NCBI GenBank assembly: GCA_035525785.1
Contig: DATLDQ010000062.1
Location: 1 to 64,000, forward strand
Length of the DNA stretch: 64,000 nt
Reading direction: 5' to 3'
Source: CADEED01 sp035525785
GTDB lineage: Bacteria > Pseudomonadota > Gammaproteobacteria > Steroidobacterales > Steroidobacteraceae
The translations under genes and the position numbers were made by a program. How positions within the stretch are numbered: position 1 is the first letter of the stretch; every line of letters starts with the position of its first letter. Positions 33,023 through 41,338 of the stretch are shown here, piece by piece. Under the pieces are notes generated by a model that saw only the letters and a program-made list of their open reading frames with translations, was not told where the DNA came from and did not search any database.

Positions 33023-34255
33023 TCAGGTGTTGAGGATCCAGAGACCCGCGATGCGCTTCAGCGTCGGGTCGGTCTTCACCGTGGCGAAAGCCTTCTTCGC
33101 TTCCGGCTTGTTGTTGGCCTTGAGGTTGGCGATACCGAGCAGGATGCCCGCTTCGTCGGGCTTCGCGAGCTTGCCCTTGGCGATACCGGCCTTGATGTGT
33201 TCCACCGCCTTCGCGGTGTCGCCAAAGCCCAGGTAGGACGCACCGACGTGCACCAGGTCGTCGCCGGTGGCCGCGGACTTCGCAGCGGCTTCCTTGGCCG
33301 GCAGCGCGGCCTTTTCCTTCGCGGCCGCGGCCTTCGCCGCATTCAGCAGGCGCGTGTTCTTGTCGATCTCGCGCTGGTCGGTGTACAGCTTCTTCGCGAA
33401 CGCCTGCTCGAGCACCGCCTGCGCTTCACCCGCGAGGCCAAGATCCATGGCGATCTGCGCCATCTCGGTGTACTCGGACGGCCTCTTCATGACGCCGACG
33501 GTGGTCTGCAGCCGCATCACGTTGATCTTCTGCTCGTCGGTAAGATCACTTTGCGTGAGCGCCACCAGCAGGTTCTGCCAGTACTCGGGCTTCGGGTAGT
33601 ACACGACCAGCTTCTCGAAGAGTCGCGTGACACAGTTGTTGTCCTGCGCCTTCTGGCAGGCCGTGAGGACCACCAGCATGGTGTCTTCCTTCGGCTTGCC
33701 ACCCTGGGCTTCGACAGCCTTGATGACGTCGCTCATCACGCGCTGAGCGTCCGCGTTCTTGCCGCTCTGGTAGTAGGCCTGGCCCAGCGTGACCATGAGC
33801 TCGGGATCCTGCTTGAGCTTGAGACCGCGGTTCGCGTACTCGATGGCCTTGGGATAGTTCTTCATCTGGTAGTACAGGGCGGTGAGGTTCTTGAGGCGTT
33901 CCGCCTTCTTGGCCTCCGCCATGCACGGCGAGTTGAGAGAAGCTTCCAGCTCGCGCGCGGCATCGTTGAGCTGGCCCAGCTGGTGATAGGCGTAGCCCTT
34001 GAACTCCGTCATGTAGAACTGATCGAACGCCGACTTGATGTAGCCGGTCGTGCCCTCGGCCTCGCGGACCTTGTTGAGCACTTCCTGCCACTTTCGGGCC
34101 TGGATCGCCTTGTTCGCCGCGTCCATGGGCTTGGCAATCTGCTTGCTGATCTTGCCGCCGCCGGAGCAGGCGCCTTGTGCGAACGCTGTGTTCGCACCCG
34201 CGGCCATCAGGAAAACCGCCGCAGCTGCGACGCAGAAACGCGAACGAATTGACAC
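33023..34255 (-). CDS. Exported tetratricopeptide-type repeat protein, paralogue 2
   Basis: The 410-residue protein has a signal peptide (hydrophobic residues about 8-20, AFA|Q site near 26) and a helical repeat body with TPR-like units (YYQMKNYPKAIEYANRGLKL, LVTLGQAYYQSGKNADAQ). It shares architecture and many motifs with the next upstream gene: ISKxIxKPM, NSPCM/DSPCM, YPKPEYWQN, EMAxIAxxxGLxGEA and the final LKRIAGLW/LTRVAKLW. The start is GTG. It ends the tonB-exbBD gene group, 46 bases after its paralogue. A periplasmic scaffold or partner role is inference from context. Confidence 0.82.
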   Translation of the reverse strand: MSIRSRFCVAAAAVFLMAAGANTAFAQGACSGGGKISKQIAKPMDAANKAIQARKWQEVLNKVREAEGTTGYIKSAFDQFYMTEFKGYAYHQLGQLNDAARELEASLNSPCMAEAKKAERLKNLTALYYQMKNYPKAIEYANRGLKLKQDPELMVTLGQAYYQSGKNADAQRVMSDVIKAVEAQGGKPKEDTMLVVLTACQKAQDNNCVTRLFEKLVVYYPKPEYWQNLLVALTQSDLTDEQKINVMRLQTTVGVMKRPSEYTEMAQIAMDLGLAGEAQAVLEQAFAKKLYTDQREIDKNTRLLNAAKAAAAKEKAALPAKEAAAKSAATGDDLVHVGASYLGFGDTAKAVEHIKAGIAKGKLAKPDEAGILLGIANLKANNKPEAKKAFATVKTDPTLKRIAGLWILNT

Positions 34256-34301
34256 TGGCTAATGCTCCTATCTGGATTGGGCCTATGGTTTCAGCCCGGA
34301 C

Positions 34302-35558
34302 TCAGGTATTCAACTTCCAAAGTTTGGCGACACGGGTCAGCGTCGCGTCCTTGTTGACCGTGTCGAAAGCCTTGGCGGCTTCCGGCTTGTTCCCGGCCTT
34401 GAGGTATGCGATGCCGAGCAACAATCCGGCCTCGTCGGGATTACGCACGCCACCCTTGGCGATGCCGCGGTTCAGGACCTCGATGGCCTTTGTCGGGTCA
34501 CCGTAGCTCAGGTAGGCGGCACCCAGCTTCACGTCGGCGTTGCCCTGGGCATTGGCCTTCGCGGAAGTTTCTTGTTGCGGCAGCGACTTCTTGTCGGCGT
34601 CCGCGGCGGACTTCGCACGCTCGAGCATTTTCTGGACGTCGGCCACTCGCGTGCCCTTGAACACGCTCTTGGCCTTGCCGGCCTCGATGGCGCTGATGGC
34701 CTCACCCGGCAGGCCCGTGTTCAACGCGATCTCGGCCATCTCGGTGAACTGGTCGGAGGTGCTCATGGCACCGACCTGCATCGCGAGGCGCATGATGTTG
34801 AGCATCTGGATGTCGGTGGTGTCCGGCTTCATCATCGAGACAACCACGTTCTGCCAGTACTCGGGCTTGGGGTAGAACTTGACCAGCTTCTCGCCCTGCT
34901 CGGATACGCACGCGGCATCGTCGAGCTGCGAGCAGGCGCCGTGGATGATGCGCAGATTCTGCTCGCCCGGCGGCTTGCCTTCCGCCTCGAGCTTGGCCGT
35001 CACGTCTTTCATGACCTTCACGGCATTCTGGAAGTCCTGGGTCAGGTAGTACGCCTGGCCGACGTACAGCGAGAAGTCGGCAGGGGCTCCGGCCTGAAGC
35101 GCGCGATTGCCGTATTCGATGACCTTCGGGTACTGGTCGACCTGGTAGTACACCTGCGTGAGCAGCTTCAGGTTGTCCAGGCGGTCCGCGTCCGACATGC
35201 AGGGCGAGTCGGTGATCTGGGAGAGTTCGGCACCAGCTTCGGCGTACTTCTTCTCGCCGGCATTCGCGCTGCCCAGAAGCTTGTGGATCCAGAATTCGTC
35301 GTAGATCGACTTGGGCTTGTCATCCGCCTGGGCAGCCGCCACCTGGGTCCGCACTTCCGGCCAGTTCTGCGCTTTCACGGCGTCAAAAGCGGCGGCCATG
35401 GGCTTCTTGATGGACTTGGAAATCGCGGCATTCTTGCCACTGCACTCAGGCGCCTGCGCTGCGGCCGTGTTGACCGCGCCGAGACCTACCAGGGCGAAAG
35501 CCGCGAGGGCTGCTGTCGATGCTGCGTTGGCAGCAGGGTTTCCCCATCGTTTTGACAC
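34302..35558 (-). CDS. Exported tetratricopeptide-type repeat protein, paralogue 1
   Basis: This 418-residue paralogue of the following gene has an alanine-rich signal peptide (cleavage near AAA|QAPEC, about residue 35), conserved cysteines near the mature N-terminus and in DSPCMSD, and repeated TPR-like helices (VYYQVDQYPKVIEYGNRAL, AYYLTQDFQNAVKVMKD). The start is GTG with AAGGAGAG upstream. It follows exbD by 134 bases, a gap containing a hairpin. The two paralogues probably arose by tandem duplication; the function is unknown. Confidence 0.82.
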   Translation of the reverse strand: MSKRWGNPAANAASTAALAAFALVGLGAVNTAAAQAPECSGKNAAISKSIKKPMAAAFDAVKAQNWPEVRTQVAAAQADDKPKSIYDEFWIHKLLGSANAGEKKYAEAGAELSQITDSPCMSDADRLDNLKLLTQVYYQVDQYPKVIEYGNRALQAGAPADFSLYVGQAYYLTQDFQNAVKVMKDVTAKLEAEGKPPGEQNLRIIHGACSQLDDAACVSEQGEKLVKFYPKPEYWQNVVVSMMKPDTTDIQMLNIMRLAMQVGAMSTSDQFTEMAEIALNTGLPGEAISAIEAGKAKSVFKGTRVADVQKMLERAKSAADADKKSLPQQETSAKANAQGNADVKLGAAYLSYGDPTKAIEVLNRGIAKGGVRNPDEAGLLLGIAYLKAGNKPEAAKAFDTVNKDATLTRVAKLWKLNT

Positions 35559-35578
35559 TTCCGACTCTCCTTACAAAG

Positions 35579-35607
35579 GAGCCGCGGGACCAGAAGGGCC
35601 GCGGCTC
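35579..35607 (-). promoter_or_regulatory. Hairpin upstream of the first TPR gene
   Basis: GAGCCGCGG and CCGCGGCTC form a 9-bp stem with an 11-base loop just upstream of the AAGGAG ribosome-binding site of the TPR gene. There is no T-run in the minus direction, so it may act on RNA stability or translation rather than termination. The rest of the gap 35608-35692 shows nothing clear. Confidence 0.4.
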
Positions 35608-35692
35608 GTTTAGTACATGCCCACCGTCGAGACACCCACTTTTTTGGATGCTCCGCGCAGCGGAAAGTTTCTGATCTAATTCAGCGGCTTGC

Positions 35693-36130
35693 CTATTCCC
35701 TGAACTCCGCCGTGTTCACGAAGCCCATTTTCTGCATGCGATTACGCTGCGCCGCGGCCATCACGAGGGCCGTGGTTTCATAACGCGAACGCCGATCGGG
35801 GCGAAGGTGAATTTCCGGCTGCGGGCGGCCCGACGACTCGGCGCCCTGCCGCGCGGAGCGGAAGAACGACTCGAGCTGCGGGATGCCCGACACCACCGTG
35901 CCGTTCCACACGATCGTGCCATCGAAGTCGATGTCGATCTGGATGACGTCCGGACGCACAGGAGGCGGCGGGTTGTTGGCCTGCGGCATATCCAGCTTGG
36001 TTGCGTGCGTCATCACGGGGATCGACATGATCAGCACGATGATGAGCACCAGCATCACGTCGATGAGCGGAGTCGTATTGATCTCCATCATCGGTGCGCT
36101 GGAGTCAGAGCTGCCAACTGTCATTGCCAT
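35693..36130 (-). CDS. exbD: ExbD biopolymer transport protein (second copy)
   Basis: The 145-residue protein has one transmembrane helix (residues about 21-40) containing the key aspartate of ExbD/TolR proteins (MMEINTTPLIDVMLVLIIVL) and a periplasmic domain. With ExbB and TonB it turns the proton gradient into movement of outer-membrane receptors. It is 21 bases downstream of the first exbD and about 30 percent identical by eye, so the two are different subunits rather than a recent copy. Confidence 0.92.
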   Translation of the reverse strand: MAMTVGSSDSSAPMMEINTTPLIDVMLVLIIVLIMSIPVMTHATKLDMPQANNPPPPVRPDVIQIDIDFDGTIVWNGTVVSGIPQLESFFRSARQGAESSGRPQPEIHLRPDRRSRYETTALVMAAAQRNRMQKMGFVNTAEFRE

Positions 36131-36151
36131 GGTTAGTTAATCCTCGAGGTG

Positions 36152-36592
36152 TCAGCGCGTGACGCGGATGCTGCCCTTGTCAGGCTCGGTGATGAAACCG
36201 ACCTTGACGATGCCACCGCGCTGCAGGCTGTTGATGACACGACCCACCGCCTCATATCGCGCGGCGACATCGCCGCGGATGTGAAACTCGGGTTGAGGCG
36301 TCTTGCGAGCCTCGGCGACGATCTTCTGGAAGAACACCTGTCGATCGCTGATCAGGTGGTTGCCCCAGAAAACCTGGCCTTCCCGGTTCACCGAAATGAT
36401 GACGTTCTCCGGCTTCGTCTGCGTCGGGATGTTCACCGCTTTCGGGATCGTGACCCTGGCCATGTCCTGCACCACGGGTACCGTGATCAGAAAGATGATC
36501 AGCAGCACGAGCATGATGTCCACGAGCGGCGTGGTATTGATCTCCGAAATGGCGTCTCTTTCCTCTTCGCCGCCACCGACACTCATCGCCAT
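36152..36592 (-). CDS. exbD: ExbD biopolymer transport protein (first copy)
   Basis: This 146-residue ExbD has the transmembrane motif SEINTTPLVDIMLVLLIIF with the essential aspartate and a periplasmic domain ending GFITEPDKGSIRV. It follows exbB by 49 bases. Paired exbD genes after one exbB are also seen in Xanthomonas iron-uptake clusters, where both are expressed. Confidence 0.93.
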   Translation of the reverse strand: MAMSVGGGEEERDAISEINTTPLVDIMLVLLIIFLITVPVVQDMARVTIPKAVNIPTQTKPENVIISVNREGQVFWGNHLISDRQVFFQKIVAEARKTPQPEFHIRGDVAARYEAVGRVINSLQRGGIVKVGFITEPDKGSIRVTR

Positions 36593-36641
36593 GGGTCTTT
36601 ACCTCTGAAGCCTGTAACGCAAAGCCGCGCTGAACGGGTCT

Positions 36642-37361
36642 TTACTTCTTCGTGCCGACGACGGGACCCTGCGACACGCGGGCACCGCCCACGAGATACG
36701 CATGCAGGTCGGAGGCGAAGTTGCGCAGGCTCTCGCTGATGGTCTTGTTACGACGCAGCAGCCAGTTGTAGCCCATGACCGCGGGCACCGCGACCGCGAG
36801 GCCGAGAGCCGTCATGATCAGAGCTTCACCGACGGGGCCGGCAACCTTGTCGATGGACGCCTGGCCGGAAACGCCGATGGACACCAGCGCGTTCAGAATG
36901 CCCCACACCGTACCGAACAGACCCACGAACGGAGCCGTGGAACCGACGGTGGCGAGGAACGCTAGGCCATTGGTCATCTTGCTGTTGACGGAGTCGACCG
37001 AGCGCTGCAGCGACATGGTCACCCACTCGTGCAGGTCGATGCGGTCCGTGAGGCGGCCTTCATGGTGCGCCGAGGCGCGCAGACCATCTTCAGCGACCGC
37101 GCGGAAATCATTGTCCTTCGGCAGGCGATCCACAGCTTCCTTAAGGGAGCCCGAGCTCCAGAACTGCTTCTCGACGACCTTGGCGCCAGCCTTGAGACGA
37201 CGCTGGTCCCAGAGCTTGGTGAAAATGATGTACCAGGACACGGCAGACATGATCAGCAGAATGATCAGCGTGCCACGGGCAACCGCGTCACCCTGAGCCC
37301 AGAGTGCTTCGATGCCATATGGATTGTCGACTACAACAGCGTCAGCAGCAGCGTTTTGCAT
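36642..37361 (-). CDS. exbB: ExbB/TolQ/MotA family proton channel protein
   Basis: The 239-residue protein has three transmembrane segments (about 30-50, 140-160 and 185-205) with the conserved VGSTAPFVGLFGTVWGI and GEALIMTALGLAVAVPAV blocks. ExbB forms a pentamer around ExbD helices. Its start lies 22 bases after a strong hairpin that separates it from tonB, so its level may be set independently of tonB. Confidence 0.94.
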   Translation of the reverse strand: MQNAAADAVVVDNPYGIEALWAQGDAVARGTLIILLIMSAVSWYIIFTKLWDQRRLKAGAKVVEKQFWSSGSLKEAVDRLPKDNDFRAVAEDGLRASAHHEGRLTDRIDLHEWVTMSLQRSVDSVNSKMTNGLAFLATVGSTAPFVGLFGTVWGILNALVSIGVSGQASIDKVAGPVGEALIMTALGLAVAVPAVMGYNWLLRRNKTISESLRNFASDLHAYLVGGARVSQGPVVGTKK

Positions 37362-37382
37362 GATTTCCTCGATTACAAAAAT

Positions 37383-37410
37383 GTGATGCGGCGCCCGAGC
37401 GCCGCATCAC
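37383..37410 (-). terminator. Strong hairpin plus T-run between tonB and exbB
   Basis: GTGATGCGGCGC and its exact complement GCGCCGCATCAC form a 12-bp stem with a 4-base loop. On the minus strand it is followed within two bases by TTTTT, then by the exbB ribosome-binding site (GAGGAA) and ATG. This has the form of an intrinsic terminator inside an apparent operon, which would leave exbB-exbD either partly read through or on another promoter. Confidence 0.7.
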
Positions 37411-37417
37411 CGTGAAT

Positions 37418-38050
37418 TTAACCTTCGTTCTTGATGACGAACTTGACCTTGAACTTGATGCAGGACTCGTCCATCGCCGCACCGTTGTCGGTGGCAGCGG
37501 TGTAACGACTGTTCTTCGCGACCTGGATCGCGGCCTGATCGAGTTCGGGGTAGCCCGAGGTTTCGGCAACCACCGGGTCGCGCAGCAGTCGGCCATTCGG
37601 ACCGACGCAGGCCTGCACGACAGGTGATCCCTGCTCTTCGCGTCGCTTGGCACCCGGCGGATAAAACCGGTCGGGGTCGGCGGCGCTCTTCATCTTGGCG
37701 GACGTGCCCGCAGTGCGCGGCGGCGGCGGCGGCGCTGGCGGCGGCGGCTTGTCAGTCACGTCCTGAATGGCGGTGGTGGTGCTTTCCATCGGTAGGTCGA
37801 TGGCCACTTCCGGGGGCGGCACTTCTACCGGCGGACGCTCCATCTCTGGCGGCGGCGGCGGTGGCGGCTCGTCTTCCTGCTTGAGTTCTTCGACGATGTC
37901 GGCTTCGATCGGCGGCGCCAGCACTTCGACCACCTTGCGAGCAAGGCCGGAAGCCAGCGCCCACGCGGCGAGGATGTGCAGGCCGATGATCAGCACCACG
38001 ACGACGCCGCGGCGAGTAAAGAAAGTTGAATCTTGAGCGTAAGCGGGCAT
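37418..38050 (-). CDS. tonB: Energy transducer TonB
   Basis: This 210-residue TonB has an N-terminal anchor (residues about 14-35) containing a histidine in GLHILAAWAL, a proline-rich periplasmic linker (EEPPPPPPP-type stretches, about 55-115) and a C-terminal TonB domain (VVQACVGPNGRLLRDPVV, SGYPELDQAAIQVAK, IKFKVKFVI). It transmits energy to TonB-dependent receptors. The start at 38050 gives the short cytoplasmic tail; a longer frame upstream lacks this form. It heads the tonB-exbB-exbD-exbD-TPR-TPR group. Confidence 0.93.
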   Translation of the reverse strand: MPAYAQDSTFFTRRGVVVVLIIGLHILAAWALASGLARKVVEVLAPPIEADIVEELKQEDEPPPPPPPEMERPPVEVPPPEVAIDLPMESTTTAIQDVTDKPPPPAPPPPPRTAGTSAKMKSAADPDRFYPPGAKRREEQGSPVVQACVGPNGRLLRDPVVAETSGYPELDQAAIQVAKNSRYTAATDNGAAMDESCIKFKVKFVIKNEG

Positions 38051-38099
38051 GTTTTCCCGAGGTTCGCGAGTGAAAACTATTGAAAAACGTCGGCGCGTA

Positions 38100-38207
38100 T
38101 CAAACGGGTGGCGGAAAGTAACCAAGCTTTCCGACCAGTGCAACCGTTCGTTCGTTCCGTCCCCCGGCCTGCCCCATGTTCCAGGGCATGGCCTTGTAAA
38201 TGTTCAT
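38100..38207 (-). other. Possible small ORF in the tonB leader
   Basis: A 35-codon frame starting MNIYKAMPWNMGQAGG and ending GYFPPPV lies between the predicted tonB promoter and tonB. It has no visible ribosome-binding site and may be chance. It is listed because it is the only open frame in the 276-base gap. Confidence 0.15.
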
Positions 38208-38223
38208 AGGAATTTGATTTGTA

Positions 38224-38279
38224 GCTTCGGCGCCGGTCCGAAGCCGCTGAACTGTAACCGCAGGCGATGGGCCTGACAA
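38224..38279 (-). promoter_or_regulatory. Candidate sigma70 promoter and 5' hairpin of the tonB operon
   Basis: On the minus strand TTGTCA (38274-38279) and TACAGT (38251-38256) are 17 bases apart, a good sigma70 match. The predicted transcript start coincides with a 7-bp hairpin (GCTTCGG/CCGAAGC, 38224-38244), leaving an untranslated leader of roughly 190 bases before tonB. No Fur-box-like palindrome was seen. Confidence 0.5.
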
Positions 38280-38326
38280 CAACTCTGTTTGGCGAAACTT
38301 TCATGATGGGTTCTGCATAACGCACG

Positions 38327-40009
38327 TCAGTCCGTCACGGCACCAGTCGATGCGCTTGACACGTTGCGCGCGTACTTCGCGAGCACGCCTTTCGTCGCGT
38401 AGGGTTTCGGTGCTTTCCACTTCGCGCGCCGCTTCTTCAGCTCCGTCGCGCTCAGATCGATCTGCAGTGTTCGCTTGACTGCATCGATCGCAATGCGGTC
38501 TCCGTCCCGAAGTAGGCCGATGGGACCGCCGAGAGCTGCTTCTGGAGAGATATGTCCAACCACGAACCCATGACTCCCGCCGGAAAATCTTCCGTCAGTG
38601 ATGAGGGCAACTTTGTCGCCGAGTCCGCGCCCCATGATGGCGCCAGTGGGACTCAACATTTCACGCATGCCAGGGCCGCCGCGCGGACCTTCATTGCGAA
38701 TCACCACCACGTCACCAGGCTTCACCTTGCCCGCGAGGATCGCTGCCGTCGCGCGCTCTTCGCCGTCGAACACGCGCGCGATGCCTGCGAAGCGCAGACC
38801 TTCCTTGCCTGAGATCTTGGCGACCGCGCCTTCCGGGGCGAGGTTGCCGTACATCACGACGAGATGACTGTCCTTCTTGATGGGTTGATCCAGCGACCTG
38901 ATGATGTCCTGCCCCGGCGGATAGTCGGCGACGTCCGCGAGATTTTCGGCGAGCGTGCGGCCCGTGACCGTCATGCAGTCACCATGCAACAGCTTCGCGT
39001 CTAGCAGTCTTTTCATCAGCGGCTGGATTCCACCAATCGCAATGAGCTCGGACATTAGATAACGGCCGCTCGGACGTAGATCGGCGAGCAACGGCACGCG
39101 TTTACCGATCCGCGTGAAATCCTGTAGTCCGAGTCCCACCCGTGCCGCATGAGCGATCGCGAGCAGGTGCAGAACGGCGTTGGTGCTGCCACCGAGCGCA
39201 ATGGTCACGGTGATCGCATTCTCGAATGCTTTTTTCGTGAGGATGTCCGACGGCGTGATGCCGGCCTTCACGAGTTCGACCACGGCGGCGCCGGCGCGAC
39301 GGCAATCATCGCGCTTCGACGCGCCGACCGCTTCCTGCGCCGAGCTGTTAGGCAGCGAGAGACCCAGCGCTTCGATCGCGGACGCCATCGTGTTGGCGGT
39401 GTACATGCCGCCGCAGCTCCCGGGACCCGGGATCGCGGTGCGCTCCACTTCCAGCAACTCTTCATCCGACACGCGGCCCGCGGCATGTCCGCCGACCGCT
39501 TCGAACACCGCGACGATGTCGCGACGCTTCGCGCCCGGACGAATGGTGCCGCCATACACGAACACCGCCGGACGATCGAGCCGCGCGATGGCCATCGCGC
39601 AGCCCGGAATGTTCTTGTCGCAACCGCCGATGGCGACGAAACCGTCGAAGCCTTCGGCTCCGACCACGGTCTCGATGGAGTCGGCGATGACTTCTCGCGA
39701 CACGAGCGAATAGCGCATGCCGGGCGAACCCATCGAGATGCCGTCCGAGACGGTGATGGTGTTGAACAGCACGCCCTTGCCACCCGCGCCATCCGCGCCG
39801 GCGACCGCTTCGGTCGCAAGATCGTTGATGTGGACGTTGCACGGAGTGAGATTGGCCCACGTCGAGGCCACGCCGATCTGCGGCTTCAGGAAATCAGCAT
39901 CCTGGAAACCCACCGCGCGCAGCATGGCGCGTGACGGTGACTGCTTCGCGCCATCGACCACCAGGCGCGAGTACTTGCGCTGGTCCACCACCCCACTCTT
40001 CTTCTTCAT
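38327..40009 (-). CDS. ilvD: Dihydroxy-acid dehydratase
   Basis: The 560-residue iron-sulfur enzyme dehydrates dihydroxy-isovalerate and dihydroxy-methylvalerate on the way to valine, leucine and isoleucine. Cluster cysteines are Cys57 (NLTPCNVHI), Cys130 (GGCDKNIPGC) and Cys199 (GSCGGMYTANTM). Length fits the shorter group of the IlvD/Edd family. ATG 40009 is chosen because the frame before it is inside the MFS gene region and has no family similarity. It lies 23 bases after the MFS stop, on the opposite side of the leader region from ilvC. Confidence 0.94.
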   Translation of the reverse strand: MKKKSGVVDQRKYSRLVVDGAKQSPSRAMLRAVGFQDADFLKPQIGVASTWANLTPCNVHINDLATEAVAGADGAGGKGVLFNTITVSDGISMGSPGMRYSLVSREVIADSIETVVGAEGFDGFVAIGGCDKNIPGCAMAIARLDRPAVFVYGGTIRPGAKRRDIVAVFEAVGGHAAGRVSDEELLEVERTAIPGPGSCGGMYTANTMASAIEALGLSLPNSSAQEAVGASKRDDCRRAGAAVVELVKAGITPSDILTKKAFENAITVTIALGGSTNAVLHLLAIAHAARVGLGLQDFTRIGKRVPLLADLRPSGRYLMSELIAIGGIQPLMKRLLDAKLLHGDCMTVTGRTLAENLADVADYPPGQDIIRSLDQPIKKDSHLVVMYGNLAPEGAVAKISGKEGLRFAGIARVFDGEERATAAILAGKVKPGDVVVIRNEGPRGGPGMREMLSPTGAIMGRGLGDKVALITDGRFSGGSHGFVVGHISPEAALGGPIGLLRDGDRIAIDAVKRTLQIDLSATELKKRRAKWKAPKPYATKGVLAKYARNVSSASTGAVTD

Positions 40010-40032
40010 CACTTCATCCCCTGAATGATCAA

Positions 40033-41325
40033 CTAACCGCCGGCGCGCATGACGCGCCGCATGTGTGAAAAGCCCAGCGCGCCGATGGTGATGAACACCA
40101 CCGGCAACACCAGCGAAAACAGTCCGGCGCCCGGCCGCAGCCACTCGAGCCATTGATAGACGAGTATCCCCGCGGGCGGTCCGATGGCGCCTCTCACTCC
40201 GGTGAGCGTGACATGCACGCCCATGTAGTGCTGGGCACGACCAACCGAAGCGAAGTCATTGTGCCCGAGATTCCAGCCGAGGTTGGCGCCGGCATACGCC
40301 ATGCCCAGCAGCACCGCGCCGGACCAGAGCAGCGGCATCCAGGCAGTCCACGTGCCGATGCTCAATGCCAACACGGCGAGCACCAGCGACCAACCCTGGC
40401 GCGCGCGGTATTCGACGATGTGTCCCTCGTCGAACATGCGGGCCCAGAACGGCACGAACAACGGCAGGGTCGCAAGCGGGATCACGGAGAGCATGGCGAT
40501 CTGCAGTCCCGAGCTGAGGTGCAGGTGCTCGCTGAAGATCACCACCAGCTGCGACGTGAGCATGAGATTGCCGCCGCCGTAGATGCCCATCCAGAACATG
40601 TATTCGCGGAAGTGCGGATCCTTGCGCAGGATCTCGAACAGCATGCCGAGACTGAAGGGTTCGGCGCGTCCCGCTGCCGCGTTCTCCTCCGCGAGCAGCA
40701 CGAATTCCCGGCGGACCCGCGCGCCGCGATAGAGCCATGCGCCGAGCAGACCTGCGGCCGCGCCGGCGCCGTACAGCCAACGCGAGTCGAAGTTCGAATG
40801 ATCGAGTGTCCACGCGGCGAGCGCGGCGGCTCCGGCCACGGCGAGGGAGCTCACAATGACGATGCGGCCGGTGTAGCGTCCGAGGGCCTGCCGCGGATAG
40901 TTGGCGCTCCAGACCGCGGAGCGCACGGTGAGCAGGCCGGTCCACACCACGCGCGCCACGAGTATGGATGCGACTGCGAATGCGAGGCCGCCGGCCGCGC
41001 GCGGCGCCACGCCCAGCAATCCGACCAGCAGCGCGAATCCCGCCTGAAGTCCGACCATGAGCCCGATGCGCGCGCGGCCGTGAGCGAGATTGGCCCAGAC
41101 AAAGCTCACCACATTGGAGAGCGCGGGCGCGCCGCTGACGAACGCGACTGCGAGATTGACCATCCACGGGCTCGCCGCGTCGGCAAAAGTCTTCTTGATG
41201 AGGACCGCCGCGGTGGCGCCTTCGACCAGCCCCAGTGTGAGCCCGAGTAACGCCCAGGGAGCGATCTCACGCCGGAACGCCACTTCGGCGGCCGGCGATT
41301 CCACCGGCCCAGTTTTCCGGGCCAT
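40033..41325 (-). CDS. MFS-type membrane transporter
   Basis: This 430-residue protein is almost wholly hydrophobic, with about 12 predicted membrane segments in two halves. The central loop is at about 205-235 (RVRREFVLLAEENAAAGRAEP). The overall pattern fits the major facilitator superfamily, but no motif identifies a substrate. It lies between the peptidase and ilvD genes on the same strand with gaps of 13 and 23 bases, suggesting one transcript. Export or uptake of amino acids or peptides is only a guess from context. Confidence 0.75.
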   Translation of the reverse strand: MARKTGPVESPAAEVAFRREIAPWALLGLTLGLVEGATAAVLIKKTFADAASPWMVNLAVAFVSGAPALSNVVSFVWANLAHGRARIGLMVGLQAGFALLVGLLGVAPRAAGGLAFAVASILVARVVWTGLLTVRSAVWSANYPRQALGRYTGRIVIVSSLAVAGAAALAAWTLDHSNFDSRWLYGAGAAAGLLGAWLYRGARVRREFVLLAEENAAAGRAEPFSLGMLFEILRKDPHFREYMFWMGIYGGGNLMLTSQLVVIFSEHLHLSSGLQIAMLSVIPLATLPLFVPFWARMFDEGHIVEYRARQGWSLVLAVLALSIGTWTAWMPLLWSGAVLLGMAYAGANLGWNLGHNDFASVGRAQHYMGVHVTLTGVRGAIGPPAGILVYQWLEWLRPGAGLFSLVLPVVFITIGALGFSHMRRVMRAGG

Positions 41326-41338
41326 CGGCGCGCCTTCG

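Noticed and set aside
38138..38165. GTTCGTTCGTTCC short repeat upstream of tonB
   Set aside because: Only three short units in a GC-rich leader; no partner element or conservation evidence.
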